From contig CAZKHJ010000038.1 in assembly GCA_964552675.1 (NCBI GenBank), positions 1 to 16,599 of the forward strand: a stretch of DNA of 16,599 nt, written 5' to 3'. Every line of letters starts with the position of its first letter. The first letter of the stretch is position 1. A program made the position numbers and the translations under genes. Below, piece after piece: positions 1-16,395 of the stretch. Source of the stretch: Sulfurimicrobium sp964552675 (GTDB taxonomy: Bacteria > Pseudomonadota > Gammaproteobacteria > Burkholderiales > Sulfuricellaceae). The notes beneath the pieces are model-generated. The model ran no database searches. It saw only the letters and a list, made by a program, of their open reading frames with translations, and had not been told where the DNA came from.

Positions 1-3985
<3,985 letters not shown>

Positions 3986-4020
3986 TGAGATCTCCATGGA
4001 GTACCTGCTACAGCAGAGGA

Positions 4021-4057
4021 TAGAAGAAATCTGGCATCAACCGCCGGGTTTCTTCTA
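4021..4057 (-). promoter_or_regulatory. Stem-loop in the rplL-rpoB spacer, possible RNase processing site
   Basis: Arms 4021-4029 (tagaagaaa) and 4049-4057 (tttcttcta) are perfect 9-bp inverted repeats around a 19-base loop, and a short GGC/GCC pairing is possible inside it. The structure lies between the attenuator-like hairpin and the rpoB start. In E. coli the equivalent rplL-rpoB spacer holds an RNase III processing hairpin. Assigning the same role here is inference from position and symmetry. Confidence 0.5.
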
Positions 4058-4079
4058 GCTTCTACAAAATATGAAACAA

Positions 4080-4114
4080 AAAGCAGAAAAAGGCTGGTGG
4101 TCTCCCACCAGCCT
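4080..4114 (-). terminator. Intrinsic terminator or attenuator between rplL and rpoB
   Basis: On the coding strand, AGGCTGGTGG, loop GAGA and CCACCAGCCT form a perfect 10-bp stem with a 4-base loop (4091-4114). It is followed at once by TTTTTCTGCTTTTT. The hairpin starts 22 bases after the rplL stop. The position matches the partial terminator known in E. coli, which lowers rpoBC transcription relative to rplJL. Since no clear promoter is seen between here and rpoB, it must be leaky if rpoBC is to be expressed from upstream. Confidence 0.85.
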
Positions 4115-4136
4115 GAATCTGTATTTCAACTACCGA

Positions 4137-4514
4137 TTACTTGACTTCGCAAGTCGCGCCGGCTTCAATCAGCTGCTTGGCAACCGCATCGGCATCAGCC
4201 TTGGAAATGCCTTCCTTGACAGGTTTCGGAGCACCGTCCACCAGATCCTTGGCTTCTTTCAAGCCCAGGCCGGTGATGGTGCGCACCACCTTGATGGTGT
4301 TGACCTTGTTCTCGCCAGCGCCAGTCAGGATGACGTCAAACTCGGTTTTCTCTTCAGCAGCAGCAGCGCCGCCAGCAGCGCCACCAGGTGCGGCTACAGC
4401 CATGGCAGCAGCGGACACGCCGAATTTTTCTTCAAATGCCTTAACCAGGTCATTCAGTTCCATTACAGTCATCGCGCCTACGGCGTCGAGAATGTCTTGT
4501 GCAGTAACAGCCAT
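4137..4514 (-). CDS. rplL: Ribosomal protein L7/L12
   Basis: This is the acidic stalk protein of the large ribosomal subunit. It binds L10 as dimers and recruits EF-Tu, EF-G and other GTPase factors. The 125 residues show the family layout: an N-terminal dimerisation and L10-binding helix region (about 1-36, MAVTAQDILDAVGAMTV), an Ala/Gly-rich flexible hinge (about 38-53), and the C-terminal factor-binding domain (about 55-125) with KVVRTITGLGLKEAKDLVD. ATG 4514 is chosen for the TAGGAG Shine-Dalgarno 8-12 bases upstream and for the conserved MAVT start. It follows rplJ by 53 bases and is followed by the attenuator hairpin. Length and composition are normal. Confidence 0.98.
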   Translation of the reverse strand: MAVTAQDILDAVGAMTVMELNDLVKAFEEKFGVSAAAMAVAAPGGAAGGAAAAEEKTEFDVILTGAGENKVNTIKVVRTITGLGLKEAKDLVDGAPKPVKEGISKADADAVAKQLIEAGATCEVK

Positions 4515-4567
4515 TTCATTACTCCTAATTCATATCTTTTGACAAATTGATTACGCAGCTTCGCGGA

Positions 4568-5059
4568 TTATGCCGCTTCGCGCTGTTTGGCCAGTGCACC
4601 CAGTGCGACAGCAAAGCCGGACACGGGGGCCTTCATCACGCCCAGCAGTTTCGCCAGCAGTTCATCACGGCTCGGGATGGAAGCCAGTGCTTGCACACCT
4701 GCCTTGTCCAGCACCTTGCCTGCGTAACAACCCGCTTTCAGAACCAGCTTGTCGTTGCCCTTCGCAAATTCGTTCAATACCTTGGCAGCAGCAACCGGGT
4801 CCGCAGAAATGCTATAAATCAGCGGACCAGTCATCTTTTCAGCCAAAGGAGCGAACTGGGTATCTGCGACGGCGCGACGCACGAGAGTATTCTTCACGAC
4901 GCGCAGATAGACACCCGCCTCACGGGCCTTACTGCGCAGCACGGTCATGTTCGGCACTTCAATACCATTGTACTCAGCCAATACTACTGTCTGAGCTTTG
5001 GCAATCTGTTCCGCAACCTCGGCAACGACGGCTTTTTTATCATCCAGATTGAGACTCAC
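4568..5059 (-). CDS. rplJ: Ribosomal protein L10
   Basis: L10 is the base of the L7/L12 stalk. It binds 23S rRNA beside L11 and carries the L12 dimers on its C-terminal helix. The 163 residues contain the typical N-terminal rRNA-binding region (MSLNLDDKKAVVAEV; KNTLVRRAV near residues 57-65) and a C-terminal Ala/Leu-rich helix ending KQREAA. The start is GTG 5059, supported by an AGGAGG Shine-Dalgarno eight bases upstream; no in-frame ATG matches the conserved N-terminus better. It is cotranscribed with rplL (53-base gap) and preceded by a leader with an L10-binding RNA element, so translation is probably limited by excess L10-L12 complex. Confidence 0.97.
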   Translation of the reverse strand: MSLNLDDKKAVVAEVAEQIAKAQTVVLAEYNGIEVPNMTVLRSKAREAGVYLRVVKNTLVRRAVADTQFAPLAEKMTGPLIYSISADPVAAAKVLNEFAKGNDKLVLKAGCYAGKVLDKAGVQALASIPSRDELLAKLLGVMKAPVSGFAVALGALAKQREAA

Positions 5060-5214
5060 GAGTCTTTCCTCCTATCAAGCCTACAAATGGCATATGCCAA
5101 AGCACATACCTCCTTACGGCGACCTGATCAGAATTCCTGTGTTAGCCTGTTACAGCCCAACATTTCGGTTCTGCTCCACCTGAGGCAGAGCATCACCTGG
5201 CATTCTTTCTCGGG

Positions 5215-5295
5215 GTTACACCGTCTGCGTAGGGGTCCGGCCTACTGCCCGGCCATTAAACCTTGAACCGATGTTCTCAGTCCCCACGGTCTTGG
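5215..5295 (-). promoter_or_regulatory. L10 leader: autoregulatory RNA element for rplJL
   Basis: Coding-strand segments CCAAGACCGTGGGG (5295-5282) and CCCCTACGCAGACGGTG (5235-5219) can pair as CGTGGGG with CCCC-T-ACG, leaving one bulged base and AGACCG/AGACGG flanks. This matches the kink-turn core of the known bacterial L10 leader, whose E. coli version also has CCAAGACCG and GTAGACGGTG. The arms enclose about 46 bases that can form further small hairpins, including GAAC-ATCG-GTTC. The element ends about 155 bases before the rplJ start. The role, repression of rplJL by the L10-L12 complex, is taken from the family. Confidence 0.75.
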
Positions 5296-5301
5296 ACTGA
5301 A

Positions 5302-5319
5302 GCCGGCGCATGCGCCGGC
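5302..5319. repeat. 18-bp perfect palindrome after rplA
   Basis: GCCGGCGCATGCGCCGGC is fully self-complementary and can form a 7-bp G+C stem with a CATG loop. It starts 12 bases after the rplA stop and lies just upstream of the L10 leader. No T-run follows, so it is not a standard intrinsic terminator. It could protect the rplA 3' end, pause polymerase, or be a copy of a dispersed palindromic repeat. Copy number cannot be judged from one window. Confidence 0.6.
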
Positions 5320-5331
5320 ATCCCCAATCCC

Positions 5332-6027
5332 TTAAGCGGCCAGCGTGGACTGGTCCACGCGAACGCCAGCACCCATGGTGCTGGTAACCGCAATCTTGCG
5401 CAAATAAACACCTTTGGACGCAGCCGGCTTAGCCTTGTTGAGCGCATCGACCAGAGCCAGCAGGTTTTCCTTGAGCGCATCTTCGCCAAAGGAAGCGCGG
5501 CCAATGGTGCACTGCACGATACCACCCTTGTCGGTGCGATACTGAACCTGGCCTGCCTTGGCATTCTTGACAGCTTCGGCCACATTCGGCGTAACGGTGC
5601 CCACTTTGGGATTAGGCATCAAGCCACGCGGACCAAGAATCTGGCCCAGCGCACCCACCACGCGCATCGCGTCGGGCGTGGCAATCACCACATCAAAGTC
5701 CATCTTGCCGGCCTTGACGTCGGCAGCCAGATCATCGAATCCGACGATATCCGCGCCTGCCTCCTTGGCCTTGGCCGCATTGTCGCCCTGGGCAAACACG
5801 GCCACGCGAACGCTCTTGCCGGTGCCACGTGGCAGCACCACTGAACCGCGAACCAGTTGGTCGGACTTCCGCGCATCAATGCCCAGATTGACTGCAACAT
5901 CGATAGACTCATCAAATTTGGCATTGGCATTTTTCTTCACCAGCGCCAGCGCATCACCCAAGGGGTACAGCTTGGTACGATCAACCGAAGCCTTGAGCGC
6001 CTTCATACGTTTGGACAGTTTTGCCAT
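5332..6027 (-). CDS. rplA: Ribosomal protein L1
   Basis: L1 forms the mobile L1 stalk on the E-site side of the large subunit, binds 23S rRNA, and in many bacteria represses its own L11-L1 mRNA. The protein is 231 residues, the usual length, starting MAKLSKRMKALKASVDRTKLYPL. ATG 6027 is chosen over an open upstream extension to 6075, because it matches the conserved N-terminus, follows a GAGGGGG Shine-Dalgarno, and lies one base after the rplK stop (TGAGATG), implying translational coupling. The extension would overlap rplK. The motif PKVGTVTPNVAEAVKNAKAG and the segment after it, to about residue 185, are typical L1 sequence. No defect is visible. Confidence 0.98.
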   Translation of the reverse strand: MAKLSKRMKALKASVDRTKLYPLGDALALVKKNANAKFDESIDVAVNLGIDARKSDQLVRGSVVLPRGTGKSVRVAVFAQGDNAAKAKEAGADIVGFDDLAADVKAGKMDFDVVIATPDAMRVVGALGQILGPRGLMPNPKVGTVTPNVAEAVKNAKAGQVQYRTDKGGIVQCTIGRASFGEDALKENLLALVDALNKAKPAASKGVYLRKIAVTSTMGAGVRVDQSTLAA

Positions 6028-6028
6028 C

Positions 6029-6460
6029 TCACACCCCCTCAACTTCGATACCCATGCTGCGCGCGCTACCGGCAATGGTGCGCACGGCTGCGTCCATGTC
6101 CGCTGCGGTCAGATCGGGCATTTTGGTCTTGGCGATTTCTTCCGCCTGGGCACGGGTCAGCTTGCCAACCTTGTCCGTGTGAGGACGCGGGCTGCCTTTC
6201 TGGATGCCTGCTGCTTTCTTGATCAGAATAGTAGCGGGCGGGGTCTTCATGATGAAGGTGAAGCTCTTGTCCGCGTAGGCGGTGATTACCACCGGGATGG
6301 GCAGACCCACTTCCACACCCTGCGTTGCGGCATTGAATGCCTTGCAGAATTCCATGATATTCAAGCCGCGCTGACCCAGAGCAGGGCCAATGGGGGGGCT
6401 GGGGTTGGCCTTGCCGGCCGGCACCTGCAGCTTGATGTAGCCAATAATTTTCTTTGCCAC
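6029..6460 (-). CDS. rplK: Ribosomal protein L11
   Basis: L11 binds the GTPase-associated region of 23S rRNA, the thiostrepton target, and is needed for RelA-dependent stringent sensing of uncharged tRNA. The 143 residues include the proline-rich N-terminal motif KANPSPPIGPALGQRGLNIM (about residues 17-36) and the C-terminal rRNA-binding domain. The start is GTG 6460, seven bases after an AAGGAG Shine-Dalgarno, giving the conserved MAKKIIGYIKLQVPAG. The stop is one base from the rplA start. Upstream is a 171-base spacer with a candidate L1-binding structure, consistent with L1 feedback on the pair. Confidence 0.98.
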   Translation of the reverse strand: MAKKIIGYIKLQVPAGKANPSPPIGPALGQRGLNIMEFCKAFNAATQGVEVGLPIPVVITAYADKSFTFIMKTPPATILIKKAAGIQKGSPRPHTDKVGKLTRAQAEEIAKTKMPDLTAADMDAAVRTIAGSARSMGIEVEGV

Positions 6461-6486
6461 TTCAATACTCCTTATGAATGGGTATA

Positions 6487-6536
6487 GCGGACATCAGACT
6501 GGAAACCGGGTTTTTCCGGTGCCGGACTGCTCCCGC
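6487..6536 (-). promoter_or_regulatory. Candidate L1-binding autoregulatory structure in the rplK leader
   Basis: On the coding strand GCGG (6536-6533) can pair with CCGC (6490-6487), enclosing an internal loop with GGGAGC on one side and TGATG on the other, then CAG/CTG pairing above it. This resembles the L1 site of 23S rRNA and its mRNA mimics, where a GGGAG segment faces a TGA-type segment across an asymmetric loop. The structure ends 26 bases before the rplK GTG, where an L1 translational operator would be expected. The match was made by eye; the outer stem is only 4 bp plus a possible G-T pair. Confidence 0.5.
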
Positions 6537-6567
6537 ACCTGAAAGTTGACGTCCTTCCCGCAATGCA

Positions 6568-6586
6568 TGCGCTGCTTATCAGCGCA
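6568..6586 (-). promoter_or_regulatory. Hairpin in the nusG-rplK spacer
   Basis: TGCGCTG (coding-strand 5' arm, 6586-6580) and CAGCGCA (6574-6568) form a perfect 7-bp stem around ATAAG. No T-run follows. It lies between the terminator-like hairpin after nusG and the L1-like structure, and could belong to the same leader RNA. No function can be assigned. Confidence 0.4.
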
Positions 6587-6590
6587 CCCT

Positions 6591-6618
6591 TAAAAGCCAC
6601 ACGGAACCCCGCGTTCCG
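6591..6618 (-). terminator. Weak terminator-like hairpin after nusG
   Basis: CGGAAC and GTTCCG (6602-6618) form a 6-bp stem with a 5-base loop. Three more wobble or A-T pairs are possible outward, and GGCTTTTAA follows on the coding strand. It begins 13 bases after the nusG stop. The short T-run makes it at best a partial terminator between secE-nusG and rplKAJL. Confidence 0.35.
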
Positions 6619-6631
6619 CATGACCGTTGAA

Positions 6632-7165
6632 TCAAGCCTTCTCCACCTGGCCGAAATCCAGCTCGACCGGCGTCGCGCGGCCGAAAATCAGCACGGACAC
6701 ACGCAATTTGTTCTTGTCGTAATTAACTTCTTCAACCGTGCCATGAAAGTCGTTGAAGGGGCCCTCGGTCACTCGTACCGACTCGCCCACCTCAAACAGC
6801 ACCTTGGGTTTCGGCTTTTCAACCCCTTCCTGGATCTGCTGCAATATTGCAGCCACTTCCCGGTCACTGATCGGAGTCGGCTTGTTACCGCTACCGCCGA
6901 CAAAACCCGTCACTTTGGGCGTACTTTTCACCAGATGCCAGGTCTCATCGGTCATATCCATCTGGGCGAGGACATAACCGGGGAAAAACTTGCGTTCACT
7001 GATGGATTTCTGGCCGCCCTTCATTTCCACCACTTCTTCTACCGGCACGAGAATTTCACCAAACTTGTCCTGCATCCCGGCACGCTCGATGCGCTCGAGC
7101 AATGCACGTTGCACACTCTTCTCAAATCCCGAGTAGGCGTGAATCACATACCAGCGCTTCGTCAT
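6632..7165 (-). CDS. nusG: Transcription elongation and antitermination factor NusG
   Basis: NusG binds the RNA polymerase clamp, suppresses pausing and links polymerase to Rho or to ribosomal protein S10. The 177 residues show the NGN domain (about 1-115, starting MTKRWYVIHAYSGFEKSVQ, with GYVLAQMDMTDETWHLV) and a C-terminal KOW domain (about 120-177, with GESVRVTEGPFNDFHGTV and a hydrophobic strand VSVLIFGR). ATG 7165 is chosen because it matches the conserved N-terminus and overlaps the secE stop (TAATG), indicating coupling. The frame is open further upstream to 7609, but that extension runs through secE and the tRNA and is not coding. Length is typical. Confidence 0.98.
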   Translation of the reverse strand: MTKRWYVIHAYSGFEKSVQRALLERIERAGMQDKFGEILVPVEEVVEMKGGQKSISERKFFPGYVLAQMDMTDETWHLVKSTPKVTGFVGGSGNKPTPISDREVAAILQQIQEGVEKPKPKVLFEVGESVRVTEGPFNDFHGTVEEVNYDKNKLRVSVLIFGRATPVELDFGQVEKA

Positions 7166-7518
7166 TAAGCCCCCTGCCCCATCAGCAACTGCACCAGCCA
7201 CATCAGACTGGCATCCACCACCCACAAAAACAGCGCCACAACGACAACCAGCACAAACACCACACCCGTCGTTTGCAAGGTTTCCTTGCGGGTTGGCCAT
7301 ACCACCCTGCGGGTTTCGGCAGCCGACTCGCGGCTGAACGCATAAAACTGCTTGCCTGGCTGCGATGTCCAGGCAACGGCAGCAGCCGCGCCAACCCCTG
7401 CCAGCACCACCAGAATACGCAACACCGGCGCAAGGCCGGCAAAGAAGTAATAACCAGCCACTCCTGCCATCAGCAGGATGAACGCTAGGACCAGCCTGAT
7501 CTTGTCTGTTGTCGTCAT
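7165..7518 (-). CDS. secE: Preprotein translocase subunit SecE
   Basis: SecE is the essential clamp subunit of the SecYEG protein-conducting channel in the inner membrane. The 117 residues show three hydrophobic segments (about 7-28, 30-50 and 86-110). Between the second and third lies the conserved amphipathic segment with ESAAETRRVVWPTRKETLQTT (about 64-84). This three-segment form is typical of proteobacteria. ATG 7518 gives MTTTDKIRLVLAFIL, consistent with betaproteobacterial relatives, but no Shine-Dalgarno is visible: the upstream bases are AAAATAAATAAAC. Its stop overlaps the nusG start by one base. It follows tRNA-Trp by 61 bases. Confidence 0.96.
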   Translation of the reverse strand: MTTTDKIRLVLAFILLMAGVAGYYFFAGLAPVLRILVVLAGVGAAAAVAWTSQPGKQFYAFSRESAAETRRVVWPTRKETLQTTGVVFVLVVVVALFLWVVDASLMWLVQLLMGQGA

Positions 7519-7579
7519 GTTTATTTATTTTGCCGTTGCAATGCGGAACACCTGCACATCCCGCATCATCGGCTATGGA

Positions 7580-7655
7580 TGGCAGGCCAAGAGGGAATCG
7601 AACCCCCAACCTTCGGTTTTGGAGACCGACGCTCTGCCAGTTGAGCTATTGGCCT
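7580..7655 (-). tRNA. trnW: tRNA-Trp (anticodon CCA)
   Basis: This 76-base cloverleaf decodes UGG. The acceptor arms AGGCCAA and TTGGCCT pair fully, and discriminator G is followed by an encoded CCA end. The D arm reads AGCTCAACTGGCAGAGC, the anticodon loop holds CCA at 7622-7620 with a flanking CT and AA, and the T arm carries GGTTCGATT. It lies 73 bases after the tuf stop and 61 before secE, with no good promoter in the gap, so it is probably cut from a tuf-trnW-secE transcript. The order tuf-trnW-secE-nusG is the usual betaproteobacterial one. Confidence 0.97.
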
Positions 7656-7675
7656 ATTCTTAAAAGCGGGAAATG

Positions 7676-7713
7676 GCAATGGGTAATGGGGCTTGACACC
7701 CATTACCCATTGC
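7676..7713. repeat. 15-bp perfect inverted repeat between tuf and tRNA-Trp
   Basis: Left arm gcaatgggtaatggg (7676-7690) and right arm cccattacccattgc (7699-7713) are exact reverse complements around an 8-base spacer. The arms contain an ATGGG-TAATGGG direct-repeat pattern. As RNA this is a strong hairpin after tuf. The downstream T content (CCCGCTTTTAAG) is weak, so termination would be partial. It could also protect the tuf mRNA end or mark the processing boundary before the tRNA. Confidence 0.7.
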
Positions 7714-7728
7714 ACATCACCAATATTT

Positions 7729-8919
<1,191 letters not shown>

Positions 8920-8948
8920 GATCTAATTCCCTCTTAATCTGATAACAA

Positions 8949-11042
<2,094 letters not shown>

Positions 11043-11073
11043 AGCTATGCAACCTTAAATTAACTAGTACGGA

Positions 11074-11544
11074 TTAGAAGCGGAAATGCGCAAAGGCTTT
11101 GTTAGCCTCGGCCATACGATGGACTTCTTCGCGTTTCTTGATGGCGGAACCACGGTTCTCGGCGGCGTCCATCAACTCGCCAGCAAGACGAATTCCCATG
11201 GATTTCTCACCACGCTTGCGTGCCGCATCGCGAACCCAGCGCATGGCCAGCGCAGTACGACGCACCGAGCGAACCTCGACAGGAACCTGATAGTTAGCAC
11301 CGCCAACACGCCGGGATTTAACCTCTACCATCGGGCGAACGTTACTCAGCGCCTGGGTAAACACCTCAATCGGGTCTTTGCCGCTCTTTTTCTGAATCTG
11401 ATCCAGCGCACCATAAATAATGCGCTCCGCAACCGCTTTCTTGCCCTGAATCATCAGAACGTTGACGAATTTCGCCAACTCCTGGTTACCGTATTTGGGA
11501 TCCGGCAAAACTTCGCGTTTCGGTACTTCTCTACGTCTTGGCAT
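11074..11544 (-). CDS. rpsG: Ribosomal protein S7
   Basis: S7 starts assembly of the 30S head by binding the 3' domain of 16S rRNA and contacts the E and P sites. The 156 residues match the family length, with N-terminal MPRRREVPKREVLPDPKYGN and the conserved NVLMIQGKKAVAERIIYGAL segment (about 28-47). ATG 11544 has only a partial Shine-Dalgarno (GGGGT about nine bases upstream). It follows rpsL by 23 bases and precedes fusA by 31. In E. coli S7 represses the operon by binding a longer rpsL-rpsG gap; here that gap is very short. Confidence 0.98.
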   Translation of the reverse strand: MPRRREVPKREVLPDPKYGNQELAKFVNVLMIQGKKAVAERIIYGALDQIQKKSGKDPIEVFTQALSNVRPMVEVKSRRVGGANYQVPVEVRSVRRTALAMRWVRDAARKRGEKSMGIRLAGELMDAAENRGSAIKKREEVHRMAEANKAFAHFRF

Positions 11545-11567
11545 AATCTATACCCCAGTCAAATCAA

Positions 11568-11945
11568 TTAAGCGGCCTTGGGACGCTTCGCACCGTACTT
11601 GGAACGGCTCTGTTTACGATCTTTCACGCCCGCAGTATCAAGACTACCGCGCACCGTGTGGTAACGCACACCAGGCAAGTCCTTCACACGACCACCACGA
11701 ATCAACACCACCGAGTGTTCCTGGAGGTTGTGGCCCTCGCCACCAATATAGCTAATCACCTCGAAACCGTTGGTCAGGCGCACCTTGGCAACCTTACGCA
11801 AAGCAGAGTTCGGCTTTTTCGGCGTGGTAGTGTAAACACGAGTGCAAACACCGCGACGCTGTGGGCAGCTCTCCAGCGCCGGCACCTTGCTCTTTTCTTT
11901 CTGCAGGGTGCGTGGCTTGCGCACTAATTGGTTGATGGTTGGCAT
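11568..11945 (-). CDS. rpsL: Ribosomal protein S12
   Basis: S12 lies at the decoding centre of the 30S subunit and controls fidelity. The 125 residues contain CTRVYTTTPKKPNSALRK (about 34-51) and GGRVKDLPGVRYH (about 84-96), with Lys at positions 43 and 88, so the classical streptomycin-resistance changes are absent. ATG 11945 follows an AGGGA Shine-Dalgarno eight bases upstream. It is the first gene of the str operon (rpsL-rpsG-fusA-tuf), 121 bases after the rpoC stop, with its own promoter overlapping that stop and a hairpin in its leader. Confidence 0.98.
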   Translation of the reverse strand: MPTINQLVRKPRTLQKEKSKVPALESCPQRRGVCTRVYTTTPKKPNSALRKVAKVRLTNGFEVISYIGGEGHNLQEHSVVLIRGGRVKDLPGVRYHTVRGSLDTAGVKDRKQSRSKYGAKRPKAA

Positions 11946-11958
11946 GCGTTAATCCCTA

Positions 11959-11989
11959 AATAAAAATGACGGGACGGCTAGGCCGTCCC
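11959..11989 (-). terminator. Hairpin and T-rich run in the rpsL leader (terminator or attenuator)
   Basis: GGGACGGC, loop CTA and GCCGTCCC form a perfect 8-bp G+C-rich stem (11971-11989), followed on the coding strand by GTCATTTTTATTT. It ends about 25 bases before the rpsL start. It could terminate rpoBC transcripts or act as an attenuator for transcripts from the promoter just upstream. Because it lies downstream of that promoter, full termination would silence rpsL, so it must be partial or regulated. Confidence 0.65.
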
Positions 11990-12041
11990 TGAATTCAATC
12001 CCGCGCCCGGGAAAATTCACCCGGATGTAAAAAGACTCAGG

Positions 12042-12066
12042 ATTTTATTGAGTTAATACCCCGCTG

Positions 12067-12070
<4 letters not shown>
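12042..12070 (-). promoter_or_regulatory. Sigma70-type promoter for rpsL-rpsG-fusA-tuf
   Basis: The coding strand reads TTGACA (12070-12065), a 17-base spacer, then TAAAAT (12047-12042). The -35 box is perfect, the -10 box matches four of six TATAAT positions, and the spacing is optimal. The -35 box contains the rpoC TGA stop codon (12069-12067). The expected transcription start is near 12035, giving a leader of about 90 bases with the hairpin at 11971-11989 inside it. Confidence 0.8.
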
Positions 12071-16266
<4,196 letters not shown>

Positions 16267-16304
16267 GAAAACCTCCGGTTTTGGCTTTCCGCTACCAGCT
16301 TGTC

Positions 16305-16390
16305 GCTGTCAGCTTAAATCTTTAAATACAAAACTTGCTTCAGACTCGCCGCCAGAATCTCGCGGATACTGGCGGCTGATGGCTGACAAC
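16305..16390 (-). repeat. Nested inverted repeats in the rpoB-rpoC spacer
   Basis: The inner arms gccgccag (16348-16355) and ctggcggc (16369-16376) are a perfect 8-bp inverted repeat with a 13-base loop. The outer arms gctgtcagc (16305-16313) and gctgacaac (16382-16390) pair over 9 bp with one G-T wobble. Together they make a two-tier structure of 86 bases filling most of the 129-base spacer. Short CAGC/GCTG units recur in it. It resembles a small dispersed palindromic element or an mRNA-stability structure. No T-run follows, so termination is unlikely, as expected inside rpoBC. Confidence 0.55.
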
Positions 16391-16395
16391 CTTAA

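Noticed and set aside
6028..6075. N-terminal extension of rplA to 6075
   Set aside because: It overlaps the end of rplK, lacks similarity to L1, and gives a longer product than the 231-residue family length.
7166..7609. N-terminal extension of nusG to 7609
   Set aside because: The extension reads through secE in another frame and through the tRNA. The conserved NusG N-terminus starts at 7165, coupled to the secE stop.
7478..7663. Plus-strand frame with RESNPQPSVLETDALPVELL
   Set aside because: This is a translation of the reverse complement of tRNA-Trp, a well-known source of false proteins.
7693..7721. Plus-strand TTGACA in the loop of the tuf-trnW inverted repeat as a promoter
   Set aside because: No -10 box lies at 16-18 bases, and it would point antisense into tuf.
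12034..12052. ACTCA/TGAGT hairpin followed by CTTTTT as an rpoC terminator
   Set aside because: The stem is only 5 bp with three A-T pairs and it overlaps the -10 box of the rpsL promoter; too weak to call.
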